Assembly: GCA_973895155.1 (NCBI GenBank)
Contig: OZ316899.1
Location: forward strand, 10,974,001 to 11,038,000
Direction: 5' to 3'
Source of the DNA: Marsupella aquatica
Taxonomy: Eukaryota; Marchantiophyta
DNA: 64,000 nucleotides
Each line of letters opens with the position of its first letter. Within the stretch, counting starts at the first letter, position 1. The translations under genes were made by a program, and so were the position numbers. Shown here piece by piece: positions 10,172-22,188 of this stretch. The notes beneath the pieces were generated by a model. That model did not search any database, had not been told where the DNA came from, and saw only the letters and a list, made by a program, of their open reading frames with translations.

Positions 10172-12599
10172 ACGTTCACTTGTTATCGGGGCTAGCTCTA
10201 AGATTCACATTAATGGTCTTTTCACTAAGGACATCAATATGCTGCGGGGAGTACGTCAAGGCTGCCCATTATCGCCTCTGTTGTTTGTACTCTCAACCCA
10301 ACCCTTCATGGACTTTCTCGATGGAGAATTAGCTCAAGGTACTCTACGAGGTATTCAGATATCGGCTTTGTTGACGATCTGTTACAAGTTTTTTGCTGAT
10401 GACCTTGGTATGTTCATTCCTACTACATTGGAGGATTTCACTGGGGCCCGATTAGCTATTGAGTGCTACGAGCTAGCTTCTGGTGCCAAACTGAATCTAC
10501 GCAAGTCGACGGTAATTCCTTTGGGACTTCACAAGATTCTTGAGTGGCTGGTTGAGACAGGATGCAACATCAATAGGGAAGGGGAAATTCAGAAGTATTT
10601 GGGTGCTCCTCTTGGATGGGGGGTCCACGTGGTCCACCAACTTTTTATCATTCACTGGCAGGACTATATTGGTTAAGCATATTCTCCAAGCTGTACCCAT
10701 ATACCACAGGATGTTCCTGCATTTGTCGAGTGCCCTAGCTAGAAAGATGGTGGCTCTCTGTCGTGACTTCCTTTGGTGCTACAACTCTGCTGGGGGGAGA
10801 AAGGTCCTTCTGGGGGCCTGGAAGATGATGGCACGCCCTAAGATTGATGGGGGGCTAGGGTTTAAGGAATGTTGGAGCCATTTTGATACCCTCCTTGTAC
10901 AATGGTTTTACAAGGCGTTGGATCACCCGGATTCAGACTGGGCTAAACTTTACTACGAGAACCTGAAAATGGCCAAATGGCGCAACCAGAAAACTATCAA
11001 GAGGAATGGCTACTCTTTCTCGGACCGGCTCTTACTTTGCTACCCCCGTTCATTTAGTGGTCTGAGCTACACTGGCAATCTTTGGAAAGCCTTGGAAGTA
11101 CTCCGCACTCATCTGATATTCTCACCTGCTGGTGCTGCTGTTGGTTCTTGGTGGAGCTTTGAGGATATAGGTAGGAGTCTGGAAGGATTCCAGGATCTAT
11201 CAGAAGAAGGGAAAAGCATGCTAATTCAAACTTTTGGCCGGATTGGTCTGAGAAAGGTCTCTGACCTTAGACGGTGGGGCCGCAACCCTCTGGAATGTGT
11301 TCGACACAAGCTCAATAGGATTCGAGGCTTGGATCCTGTACTAGGGGCGCGGTGTATCTCTTTGGTGACAGAGATCTGACGGATTACTGATGTTCGGGAA
11401 GCAGGTACTTCTGCTGCTGGCTGGATCTGGGCTAACAAAAGGGAGAGATTGACTCACTTTGCTCTTCCCAATGCCAGGGTTTATCAACTGATTCGCACGA
11501 AGGGCAACGAATTCAACAGACTTAACAGAATTTGGTCCTTACATCTTTCTGACCGGGAATGGAGCCACCTTTTGCACTCAATGTGGTCTTCTGATATTCC
11601 TACAAAGTCTCGCACATTTTTGTGGAGAGTGATTGCACAGGGACTTTTCACTAACGTCCGGGCCTCCAAAATGGGGAAAAGTGATGGTACTTGTGGTCTT
11701 TGCAGTTCTACGCCTGAGACCATTCCACACATTTTTTTCACATGTACGTTTGCACGCAAAGCATGGGAACTAGTTGCCCGGACTTTTTCGGATCTGATCA
11801 CTTGGCCTATCGCGGATCTGAAAGCTCTGATGGACGCTTTTTCTGGACACAGTCTTGCCCTCTGATTGATAATCTTTATGGTGTATCAAGTTCTTTGGCA
11901 CTTGTGGCTAGCACGGAATGACAGTGTCTTCAATAATGGTAGAAGGCGCAGCTTTGACCTGCTTAGGATATTTTTGGAGATAATTGACCAGCTTTATGGC
12001 CTGTGTGAGGACTCTGGCCCCAGCAACCGGCGCACTCGGCTGCTGCAAACTAAGGAGGAAACTATTAAGGAACGCTTGCTATGGGTTCCCCGTCCGGAGG
12101 CTAGATTCTTAGTATCTTAGGTTTTAGTTACTTAGTTCCTTCTTTTTAGCCTCTCCTGGCTTTAGGGCTTCTGCCCTTCTTGGTTCTCGCATCTTGGTTG
12201 GGTTCCCTGGCTGTGACTTGCTGGCTGAACTGGGGATGTGGGGTTATGTTGTGGGACCGTCATCTTCTGAGGGACTATGGGCAGGCTGGTTCTAGAAGTA
12301 GCTTGGTTTATTCATGTTGCTTTTCTTTGTCTTTCACTCCCTTGGCTTTTGGCCTTCCCTTCTTTGGGTCTCATTGTTGCCTTTTGGCCCCCTTTCCATA
12401 GGGTTTTGCGGGTTTTATTGAAAAAAATAAAAATAAAAAATAAAAAATAATGGTTTCCTTAGAATTTAAGGTCCTTCCTTCTTTCTTCCAAAGCAAATTT
12501 TTTAATTTTTCCACTTTCTTTATTCCTTTATTTTTAACCATATTATCACAAGTATTTAGTGCACCCCTTGGTAGAGGCAAGGGGGGATTTTAGGTTCAA

Positions 12600-13242
12600 A
12601 ACCGGGTGTTTGCAGGATGTGCAGGGAGTCCCGGCCTTTGTGAATAAGAGAGAACCAAGGGGCAAGTGTATGACTAATCTTGTTGGGCGAGTACGGAGCC
12701 GGGCTCCGTTGTAGTGTACATCTAGCCGCCATTGGGCCTACAAATTCAGAAGAAGTTGAGTCAATCGTGTGTATGTGTGTAACGGATTCTGAAGTAAAGT
12801 CCTCCCCCCATCATTTCCTTTGTGTAAATCAAGATTGTATGTTGTGTATTTCAGTTGCAGTCATAAATCTCGTAATTACGGGTAGAAAACGCTTGGCCAA
12901 ACGCGTTATAAATGCGAACTGTGCACAGGGTGTTAGCTTTGGATAAGGTTGCAAGCCTAGGTTGGATACCCATTCATCAGATCCAGATTGGGGGCGGATA
13001 ACACGAAGGCTTAGAAGTCCTTAAGCCAGGGTCAATCAAGCTATCAGCTTAAGGTATGTTCCAGTAGTAAAACACAAAGTATACCTATGGTTTGTATAAG
13101 TGTAGAATTGGGCGCGCTTAGCGCCAAGTTACAGGAATAAAGTACCATTTGCGCATCCCTCCTTGCCCGAAACCTCAATACTAACAAAGTTTATGTCAGC
13201 CTAAGCCAAACCCCGCTTAAGGATGGATCTTTTGGTGTGACA
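12600..13242 (+). mobile_element. Degraded gypsy LTR fragment
   Basis: Shares phrases with the 3' part of the solo LTR at 305-4142: 'gggagtcccggcct' at about 12,625, a 'gccattgggcct' block at about 12,730, and 'ctccttgcccgaa' at about 13,160. It ends GGTGTGACA. The left limit is not clear. Confidence 0.55.
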
Positions 13243-13494
13243 GGAATGCATGCTGAGGTACAGAAATTTGTGGCACGGTGTACTATGTGTGATAGAGTGA
13301 GAGCATCAATTAATGCTCCTACCCCGCAGTTGTATCCCTTGCCGATCATGGGCTTGGGATATCGTTGGAGTTTAGATTTTGCTGGACCCTTAAAATTGAC
13401 TAGACCTCACAACTATTATGCCTTAGTGATAGTGGAGTACTCTTCTAAATGGATTGAGTTGGTTCCAGTGCCGGATAAAGATAGTTGTAAGTAG
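13237..13494 (+). pseudogene. Gypsy integrase fragment
   Basis: Contains the end of the integrase zinc-binding region (C-T-M-C-D) and the start of the catalytic core ('WSLDFAGP', 'YALVIVEYSSKWIEL'), which includes the first catalytic Asp. It stops after about 85 codons. The second Asp and the Glu are absent. It directly follows the LTR fragment and is a remnant, not a gene. Confidence 0.75.
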
Positions 13495-13604
13495 TCAGTA
13501 ATTCCAAAGGCATGAAGAAACCAGAAAATTTTTAAATTTTGGAAGCATTTAAACTATATTTGCTAATAACTATAGAGTAAACTGCACTCCAAATAAACTT
13601 TGCC

Positions 13605-13735
13605 TAAGTTACGAGTCCTTGAGTATAAGTTACGGGTAAACCACATTACGCGTTTACGGGTTGACGGGTATACGTGTTTACGAGTATACAATAATATGTG
13701 TTTAAGAGTTTATGGGTATAAGGGTTTACTCCTTA
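13605..13735. repeat. Degenerate tandem repeat built on 'tttacgggt/tatacg'
   Basis: Repeated 'tacgggtaaac', 'tttacgggttgacgggtat', 'acgtgtttacgagtataca' and 'gtttatgggtataaggg' blocks spaced about 20 bp. The pattern is irregular. Confidence 0.5.
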
Positions 13736-13920
13736 AAACTTACAAGTTCGTGGTGAGTCCTATGATCGTGACGTGCTACGGCTAACTCCAACGGGACTTT
13801 GCAACGGGATGAGGAGCGCGCCTTGAAAGGAAAGGAATGCAGGACATGGGCGCTCATTCCTGACTTCTCTTCCGCCAATCTCTCACCTCTCTCAACTCAA
13901 ACAAATCTTCGCGCAGCACA

Positions 13921-14160
13921 GTGAGCAGAATTCAAGCTATGGCAGACTTGGGTGTTGATGAACAGTACCGTATAGAAGCACTAGCAATTCCAAGGGGTAT
14001 AGTAGCACAAATTCCACAGGCGCCCGACAGCTGCGCTAATTTACAGGCATCTTTACAACAGCTAGGACTAAAGCGTCTATTGGAGATCCCTTGGAATGTA
14101 GAACTTGACACTTATTTACAAGACTTTGTGAAGGGGGCAATTATTCCCATTGAATTTTGA
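13921..14160 (+). pseudogene. Remnant of a retroelement ORF1 (plant-transposon-type domain)
   Basis: About 80 codons. The segment around 'LQQLGLKRLLEIPW' followed by 'YLQDFV' resembles the start of the N-terminal domain of the decayed ORF at 32,014 ('GLEAFVRLPW' then 'LLEFV'). It ends at a TGA, and no coiled coil follows. This is an inference from a short match. Confidence 0.4.
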
Positions 14161-15546
14161 CAGACCATTCGAGCTCCATCACGAAACTGAGGTGTATATG
14201 TATTTGACATAAGGTGGATTAGTACATGGTTTCTTCGTCAATTCTATGAGTGTACTGCACAATCATTTTGTATCAAACTGCTTAATATGCTAAGTTGATA
14301 TTGGTTGTATGTGATTATGATGTAAATTGGATTGCATATCCCATTGACACATATGAGTCGTAACTTTTACATCAAAAGATGTCATGGCTTAATTGTAATG
14401 TTCATGTACTTGAACCGACGTCAGTTAGATATCCGATAGACATTAAAAATTAACAATAGATTGCTGCCATATGTCCATGTATTAAACATAAAAAAATTGC
14501 ATATAGATGATGTAGTAATATTGACTTAATAATGGGTAAGAAGTAGTTATTGGGTTGTGCATGCAGCTCATTGTACCACACATCTCTTGCTCTTACTTTA
14601 CTATGATTGCAGCACGTCGACCCTCTTTTAATGTTGTCATACTCGAACACATGTTATCAAGGCGGGAGGGCATTGTGAGCAAGGTAGAGCAGGCACAGTG
14701 ACTGGAGTTAAACGGTTAAAAGTTATTTACAAGTTCCTTGATTTTCCCCATGATTGACATCTGAGTTTTCCTGTCTTGTACAAGACACTTTTTAACCCAA
14801 GGACACATCTCCATATCAGTACCTCTAATGCCCATCCAAATTGTGAACGTCCTGTTTTGGTTGGGTTTACATCGCACTCAGTTCTGCACTCTTCTCGGAG
14901 TCCTAACCCTAATTCACATCCATTGTGACTATTTAGACCTAATTCTCCTTAGTAATCCACCAAGGAAGCAGAGTACTGGCGATCTTTCTTAGCCTAGCTA
15001 GACATATCTCGGGCAGTTGTTCTTGTAACTTGTTGTGTTGTGTGTCACAATGGCTCAATAGGAACCTTGTCTTGACGGTGTTCACCGACTACATTTTTCA
15101 GTTCATGTCTTCACCGCGTATATAGTCTGTGAGACATCTTGAGGTGTATATTAGAGGCATGGTGATCCGATGTAACTGAATAATTTTCAGACCAATCTTT
15201 TGTGAAACAAAGCATTGGCACCCACGTTCATACAATACAAATTCTCAGTGCATCTGCCAAACCAAGATAATTGACATGAGATCAACTCAGAAATATATTC
15301 CAGCTCACTTCATGGAAGCCACAAGTTACTGCACAATGTAGAACTAACCTAGTTGCAGACTAGTACCTGCTTCAATAATCCCAAATAACTGGTGCTTCTA
15401 TAATCTTGAATTTTCCCAAAATGTGCGAGAGAGGCAAATTCACCTTCTAAAGCAGATTTATAGTATTACTAAATTGTCAAAATGTTAACAACTGCTGAGA
15501 AATCTATGTCATAACTGGGAGTTGATAAAAGCTATATATATATCGC
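14161..15546. other. No recognisable feature
   Basis: AT-rich, no convincing coding frame on either strand and no obvious repeat. Confidence 0.6.
15542..15546. repeat. Target site duplication of copia element (left)
   Basis: ATCGC, repeated at 18592-18596. Confidence 0.9.
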
Positions 15547-15681
15547 TGTTATACCCTAACTAGGATTAGATATCTTAACCCGAGTTAAGATCTAACCAAG
15601 ATCTAACTCAACTACCTCATGTATATATATTGGACACATGAATAAGATTCATTACATTGTTGGAGTATATGGTTTGTAACA
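15547..15681 (+). repeat. Copia 5' LTR
   Basis: 135 bp, TG...CA ends, same as 18457-18591. Confidence 0.93.
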
Positions 15682-16264
15682 CGTTATCAGCACGAATGCA
15701 TTTTTTTTCCCACGAAGAGGTGCTAAACCATAAGGGGAGATCCGAAGAGTTTTTCCCAAAAGATGAGCACTTTTGGCCACATTTGAGGGCCATTTCTTGA
15801 TAGAAACCTCGAGTAGAACGACATGGGCCCCTGTTCGTCTATGGCTTGAGAACGATAGACCACCATCTAGAGATCTTATGAGCGAGCGAGCAATAGGTAA
15901 ACAGTAGGACCATAGAGACAGAACGAAAAAAGAAATACGTAGGGCCAGCCGCAGTCTAATCCAAAGGAATTGAAACGAAAGGAAATCGGCAGAAGAGTAG
16001 AACTTCTTGAAACCCACAGTAACTCAAGACAAATCCCGCAGACGACGCATAGCACACACGAAGGAACGATAGCGCCAATTCAGCACGAAGACCAAGCCCC
16101 GGACAAAGCCACGAGGCGCCATTCCGCAGATAGCACCACACAATCCAGACACAATTCAGACACAATTCGACGCTCGCCGCCCGTAGCCACTGAAATCACA
16201 ATTCGATGCTTCGCCGCCTGTAGCCATCTATGTAGGATTTGACTCAACATCTATCATACGATAC

Positions 16265-18085
16265 ATGGAACCTTCAACCACTGACATATTTAAAGCCCGT
16301 TTCAGCGATTGCCATTTCTATGAAAACATTTTCCCAACCATTAACACGCAAGAGGGAAAACATAAGTCATACACCAAAACACTCACATGGCAAGCTTCCC
16401 CGGCACTTTGCCCAGATCCTCGAACTAACCAAACTGAACTAGAAGTCAATAGGATACTTCAATTAACCAAGATCATGGAGTCCCTACCCGACTCATTTGC
16501 TAAAGGCTACACACAAGTTTATGGAACTGACTATGCCCTGACATACTCACCTGTCATGGACGTCACCACATACCGCTATTTGATAGCATTTGCTATACAC
16601 AACAAACTGTTAATGCAACAAATGGATGTTGTTATCGCTTACCTTTATGGTAAACTGGACAACATGATTTATATGGAAGCCCCGCCTGAACTCATTGAGA
16701 GAGTAAACTTCCATGCAAATTCAAAACATAATCCACATATGCACAATGATAATAGTGCAAAATCATTTGACTATATGAACAAATTGGTACTCCACAATGC
16801 TTCTAAAGCAATTGCATTACAAGAACCTAGAAAGGATCATAAGGCAACCGGAGCAAAGACCCGGTATGCAGTTCAAGTCCTTAGTTCCCTTTACGGACTC
16901 AAACAGAGTGGACGTACATGGTACCACAGATTCAAAAATCAAATGATATCCATGGGATATAAGAATTCTGAAATAGCTCCTTGCTTATTTATAAAGCATG
17001 AAGGACCTGAATTCATAATCATCGCTATATATGTTGATGACCTCAACCTCCTTGGTACGAAAAAGATGATGAATGAGTCAATGCAAACACTAAAAAGCGT
17101 TTTTGAAATGAGAGACATGGGCAGAACTTCTTATTGCATTGGACTCCAATTTGAACATTTGGAAAAAGGCATTCTTTTACACCAAACTACTTACACAAAG
17201 AAAATATTACAACAATTCAGAATGAATATGTTGAAGCCTGTTAAATCCCCCATGGACATCCGTACCCTTGATAAGGATAAGGATATGTTTAGAAAAAGAG
17301 AAGAATTCGAACCTATATTAGGTTCAGATATGCCATACCTTTCGGCTATCGGTGCTCTTATGTTTTTATCCAATCAAACAAGACCAGACATAGCATTTTC
17401 TGTCAACCTACTGGCGAGACATAGTTCTCAACCCACTATAAGACATTGGAACGGGCTAAAACGGATTTTCAGATACCTTAATGGTACATCCGACCTCGGC
17501 CTATATTTTCCTAATGAGGATAACCATAAGTTGACAGGATATGTTGACGCCGGATACCTTTCTGATCCACATGACGGTAGATCCCAAACAGGATATATAT
17601 TCTTAATGGGATCAACACCAATATCTTGGAGAAGTACTAAGCAAACACTTGCAACCACTTCTTCAAACCATTCAGAAATTATTGCCCTTTATGAGGTTAC
17701 TCGAGAATGTTTATGGCTAAGGCAAGTAATAGACCATATTCTTATTCAAACAGGTAAACAAAACTTAACCATGCCTACAACTATATTTGAAGACAATATG
17801 TCATGCATCACTCAAATCAAATCAGGATTTATAAAAGGTGAACGCACAAAACATATTGCACCCAAGTTCTTTTTCTCACATGAACAACAAGGAAAAGACA
17901 TCGACATACAATGGATTTCAGGAGAAAAGAACCTGGCCGACATCCTAACAAAATCTCTACCCCCATCTACTCATAGAACACTAACTCACCTCTTGGGGAT
18001 GCGAAGTCTTAAGAAACTGATGCAGGATTCTAACATTGAGGGGGAGAATGGATTTTTCTACAACAACACCATTGAAGAAGAATGA
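16265..18085 (+). CDS. Copia reverse transcriptase / RNase H, 606 codons
   Basis: Starts at an ATG in frame with the whole domain. RT_copia signatures: 'KGYTQVYGTDYALTYSPVMD' near the N-terminus, 'MDVVIAYLYG', 'SSLYGLKQSGRTWY', and the catalytic 'YVDDLN' at about residue 257. The C-terminal RNase H part has 'GYVDAGYLSDPHDGRSQTG' and a late 'EDN' region, ending in the usual copia 'HLLGMRSLKKL'. The first 70 residues look like the tail of the integrase-RT linker fused directly to RT: part of the RT N-terminus is skipped, consistent with the internal deletion. The frame is open throughout, so RT could be made, but alone it cannot complete a transposition cycle. Confidence 0.88.
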   Translation: MEPSTTDIFKARFSDCHFYENIFPTINTQEGKHKSYTKTLTWQASPALCPDPRTNQTELEVNRILQLTKIMESLPDSFAKGYTQVYGTDYALTYSPVMDVTTYRYLIAFAIHNKLLMQQMDVVIAYLYGKLDNMIYMEAPPELIERVNFHANSKHNPHMHNDNSAKSFDYMNKLVLHNASKAIALQEPRKDHKATGAKTRYAVQVLSSLYGLKQSGRTWYHRFKNQMISMGYKNSEIAPCLFIKHEGPEFIIIAIYVDDLNLLGTKKMMNESMQTLKSVFEMRDMGRTSYCIGLQFEHLEKGILLHQTTYTKKILQQFRMNMLKPVKSPMDIRTLDKDKDMFRKREEFEPILGSDMPYLSAIGALMFLSNQTRPDIAFSVNLLARHSSQPTIRHWNGLKRIFRYLNGTSDLGLYFPNEDNHKLTGYVDAGYLSDPHDGRSQTGYIFLMGSTPISWRSTKQTLATTSSNHSEIIALYEVTRECLWLRQVIDHILIQTGKQNLTMPTTIFEDNMSCITQIKSGFIKGERTKHIAPKFFFSHEQQGKDIDIQWISGEKNLADILTKSLPPSTHRTLTHLLGMRSLKKLMQDSNIEGENGFFYNNTIEEE

Positions 18086-18447
18086 TTACTTACTATGAAG
18101 AAGCAAACCATCAATACTACCACAAAGGAGATCAAGACATCCTCAAGAACAACAATAACTCAAATACAGTACAATGAAGACGATGGAGACAACAACCTCT
18201 ATGGAACCTAACAACATAGAAAACACAAATAAATAAACCAATATTGTACTCTAGACCTAACATACATACAAAATAGATCATACAAAAGAGATGGAAGGTG
18301 GCAATACTCTTTCCTTCCATGATGTTAGTAGGGAAGGTTTTAATGAGACTGCACCTCCATCATCTCACAATATAACATAGGTAGAAGATATCTAACTGAT
18401 AGCAACTTAGATTGGTTGTTATAATTTCATCAAAAACTATAACACCC

Positions 18448-18456
18448 AAGGGGGAG
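18448..18456 (+). promoter_or_regulatory. Copia polypurine tract
   Basis: AAGGGGGAG immediately before the 3' LTR; the usual plus-strand primer position. Confidence 0.85.
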
Positions 18457-18591
18457 TGTTATACCCTAACTAGGATTAGATATCTTAACCCGAGTTAAGA
18501 TCTAACCAAGATCTAACTCAACTACCTCATGTATATATATTGGACACATGAATAAGATTCATTACATTGTTGGAGTATATGGTTTGTAACA
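18457..18591 (+). repeat. Copia 3' LTR
   Basis: 135 bp, same as 15547-15681, followed by TSD ATCGC (18592-18596). The next 0.7 kb (to about 19,300) shows no gene. Confidence 0.93.
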
Positions 18592-19308
18592 ATCGCACCA
18601 TTCTCTTATTATCAAACGGAGAGGCCACATGACAAAAAAGTCATCCATAAACGCAAATGAGAGACTTCAACAAAAATAGAGGTAATTTGACATTGTGTAA
18701 ATTAATCATCTGCAAATATTGGGAGCCCACATTCCGTGCAGAAAATCCTACCCTTGAGCGAATCAAACCCAAATCAGAGCAGCACACTCAGCTTCCGCCT
18801 CTGAGGGAGCCTGATAGACCAACAGCATAAGGTGGATTAAGTTAGACAGATGCAGCCAGTAGAGAATCATTTGTCCAAGCCAATGATACTTTAAAAATTA
18901 TAGTTGAGCAAGCACGGACCAAGTATGGTCTGACAGGTGCTAGAAACATAGCAAAAAGGATCTACCCAGGTCATTAGGGCTGTCTACAACTTGCAAATTA
19001 TGAAAACTTGTCAGTACCTCCACAACAGGTACACCTATCAAGCAAAGCAACTTCCGACAATCGTTGTTGTGTTTCTTTGTCACCTGTGTCCCCAACCCCA
19101 AGCAGCACATCAGGACCAGATAAAGCAAACTATGCCGCCCTTCGACAGCCGTCAAGTGAATCGACCATTCAGAGATGTAACAAAAGAGAGTTATTATAAC
19201 CAGAAGCTGACTAATCTACTTCTATATACCTGATTAACTCTCTAAAAGTCAGCACTTCATCAAACATAATGCGATGTAACAACAGTTCTCAAAGCCAACA
19301 ACAAGGCA

Positions 19309-19967
19309 CTAACCTACACTCTTGGCCAACGGCAAGGGGAGTGACGGGTTGTGAATCTTCCCAAGGCCTTGAGGTCGTCTTGGTACTCTTCTTCCTGAAG
19401 ATTTTGTCTTGGGTGCAAGCTGGGACAAACTATGACATCTTTGGAGTGAAGTACTTGGCATCACAATTGGAAGTTTGCGAGGCTTTCCTTGCTTTCTTCT
19501 TTGTGGGGCCACCTGTTGCTCCAAATTTGATGCCTGCACACTCGGACAATGTACATCTGTGTATGATGAAGTACTAATCACATCTGGAATTCTTTTAGGT
19601 CTTCCTGGCTTTCTCTTCACCGGGACCTCCTGTTGCCCCATAGGAGATGTCTGCACACTCTGATTACTCTTGCCATCCACTGGTCGAGAGTTTTTTGGAG
19701 GCCTTCCTCGTTTTCTGATTTTTGGAGGCCTTCTCGTTTTCTCTTCACCGGGACCTCCTGTTGCCCCGTACGAGATGTTTGCACACTCTGATTACTCTTG
19801 CCATCCACTGGCCGAGAGTTTTTTGGAGGTCTTCCTCGTTTTCTCTTCACCAAGACCTCTTGTTGCCCCATAGGAGATGCCTGCACATAGTTGATGGACA
19901 AAATCATACCGCGGGCAACAGACACGTCACTAAAAAAGACACAGATCAATTGAAACTTCAGGTACAA
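19309..19967 (-). pseudogene. AT-hook repeat protein fragment
   Basis: Read on the minus strand in two overlapping frames (19967-19617 and 19680-19309), so there is a frameshift. The protein has a repeated segment of about 34 residues. Each repeat carries an AT-hook-like core, 'KRKRGRPPK' in the first and 'KRKPGRPKR' in another, with degenerate versions between. AT-hooks bind the minor groove of AT-rich DNA and occur in chromatin proteins. I see no other domain. The segment lies in line, on the same strand, with fragments of other host genes. Confidence 0.55.
19612..19870. repeat. Coding tandem repeat, about 102 bp
   Basis: Units starting 'ctcttcacc' at 19612, 19741 and 19843. The first interval is 27 bp longer because a 'tttttggaggcctt' block is duplicated. 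They encode the AT-hook repeats on the minus strand. Confidence 0.7.
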
Positions 19968-20128
19968 AGCCTACACAAAAAAAATGTTACACAAGCTCTC
20001 ACCTGAAATGGAACTTGACACTGTGAGATCCTTCTATCGAGTTAAGCACTTTCACACAGGTGACAATACCACAAATTATATAGTCAAAAGAAGAAGCAAA
20101 ATTGTAAATAGATGTACCAAATCTCAGC

Positions 20129-20148
20129 GGAGCTCCTCGAGGAGCTCC
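20129..20148. repeat. Perfect 20-bp palindrome
   Basis: GGAGCTCCTCGAGGAGCTCC equals its own reverse complement. A second small inverted repeat, TGGAGC...GCTCCA, follows at about 20,154. Confidence 0.85.
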
Positions 20149-20329
20149 TACAATGGAGCGTTATGCTCCACTGATGATCCAAGGAATACTCACCTTCCCT
20201 CGTCCTCTTCAAAACAAGACAGAAGAACTCCACGCAACAGGGATATGATCCAACAGAACAAAACCATCAACAATCCGAGTCAACGTACCGTTTCAAAAAT
20301 AGTAAATTGTTCATCAATCATTCTTTCCC

Positions 20330-20490
20330 TCCGTGGAGTTCCCACTCTTCTCTCCCTCGTCTTGTCTTGTCTCGTCTTGTCTTGTCTTGTCTTGTCTCGT
20401 CCCTCCGTGGAGTCCCCACTCGTCTCATCTCGTCTCATCTCGTCGCTCCGCGGAGTCCCCACTCGTCTCGTCTTGTCTCGTCTCGTTTTG
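20330..20490. repeat. TCTTG/TCTCG pentanucleotide microsatellite with interspersed 20-bp block
   Basis: Runs of (TCTTG/TCTCG/TCATC) are separated by three copies of 'ctccgtggagtccccact' (about 20,329, 20,403 and 20,444, with small differences). It is simple sequence, open in several frames by composition only. Confidence 0.85.
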
Positions 20491-20999
20491 TTATTGTTTG
20501 CTGCACCACTGTCTCCAAGAGAGCTGGGAAGAAGTAGAAGCGAGGAGACAACGAGATACAAAGAAACCAAGCACGAGCAACAAGACTGAGGCACACAAAG
20601 CACGAACGCCACAGACAAAAAATTCAGTTGCAGCACAATAACAGGACGAAGAAGGATGCGCATATATGTACCTCATACAAACGTCGAGAAGCGAGGAGGT
20701 GGGATCACATGCTATTCACGTGGTTATCCCCTAAGGGTGTCTAGCACTACCGTAGTGTACCATGAGAGCTGGAAGTGAATACCAAGGCCATGCGTACGAT
20801 ACATCAGCTTTGCTACATTGTCCGGACGTTGTTTAAGTTGGAGGTGTTGATATTGATTATCTGGTACGTAGTCTTCTCCCAACACGCAGCGTCAACCTGG
20901 TCTTCAACCCTGCCCGCGTGCCCAACTGATGATTGTGTACTCCCATTGCCTGCCCGCCTTGCTGCCCATAATGGCCATCTGAGTACATACGGAATATCT

Positions 21000-21106
21000 C
21001 CAGTCATCCCCATCCAAAACATTGGTGTTTTTCAATGTGAGAATGACCGCATGCCCCTCCATCACCTTGTCAAATCCATGCTTGATTTTCAATCTAGCTA
21101 GGTCCT
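21000..21106 (-). pseudogene. Exon fragment of SART1 (tri-snRNP splicing factor)
   Basis: The minus strand after an ATGCAG acceptor (21107-21109) reads 'DLARLKIKHGFDKVMEG', then 'AVILTLKNTNVLDGD'. This matches the conserved SART-1/Snu66 segment (L-K-V-x-H ... V-L-T-L-K-D ... I-L). The family functions in the U4/U6.U5 tri-snRNP. Only this one exon is visible. It follows Rab7 exons on the same strand, so it is an isolated captured or residual fragment. The downstream limit is uncertain. Confidence 0.6.
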
Positions 21107-21265
21107 CTGCATATTACAGACAAAAATAACGACACTTAGGAAACATTTCTGGTACTTGTGAAGGAAAATCATCACCCACGGCCGTTCAGATGAATTTCAA
21201 AGGAAAGCATCAACATAACATTGCCTTGGGAACTTAAAATGTTGAACAATAATATTATCACTTGC

Positions 21266-22188
<923 letters not shown>

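Larger units (their letters stand above)
8900..12120 (+). pseudogene. LINE reverse transcriptase with C-terminal zf-RVT, broken
   Basis: RT motifs appear in order: 'LIPKKADKRRLKDWQPL' near 8970-9030, 'QLGFVPGCHILDNIS' near 9120, 'GVRQGCPLSPLLF' near 10250, and the catalytic 'FADD' near 10391-10402. A Cys/His zf-RVT region with C-x2-C and H-x4-C spacing lies at about 11690-11745. The frame is lost at a G-run (10616-10622), followed by in-frame TGA codons at 11377 and 11863. A solo LTR splits the RT between motifs. Deleting that LTR with one 4-bp TSD rejoins the two halves in frame. The protein is not functional. Confidence 0.85.
8890..12452 (+). mobile_element. 5'-truncated LINE (non-LTR retrotransposon)
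   Basis: The element starts inside the reverse transcriptase, so the endonuclease/ORF1 part is missing, and ends in an A-rich tail (12,420-12,452, A runs broken by single T). It is interrupted by an 850-bp solo LTR at 9322-10171. Truncation at the 5' end is usual for LINE insertions. I could not define target site duplications, so the left edge is approximate. Confidence 0.8.
15547..18591 (+). mobile_element. Copia LTR retrotransposon, internally deleted
   Basis: Two 135-bp LTRs (15547-15681 and 18457-18591) look identical, begin TGTTATACCC and end GTTTGTAACA. TSDs are ATCGC. The sequence just inside the 5' LTR (acGTTATCAGCACG) resembles the primer site motif seen in many plant copia elements. 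A polypurine tract AAGGGGGAG abuts the 3' LTR. The internal region is only 2.8 kb and encodes RT-RNase H. gag, protease and integrase are missing. Identical LTRs suggest the deletion derivative itself moved recently, presumably with proteins supplied by other copies. Confidence 0.92.

Noticed and set aside
13600-14160. CRISPR-like array in the 'tttacgggt' repeats
   Set aside because: Units are irregular, lack constant-length unique spacers, and the context is a eukaryotic nuclear repeat region.
20307-20663. Open frames of 76-127 codons on both strands
   Set aside because: They are generated by the TCTTG/TCTCG microsatellite and the repeated 20-bp block.
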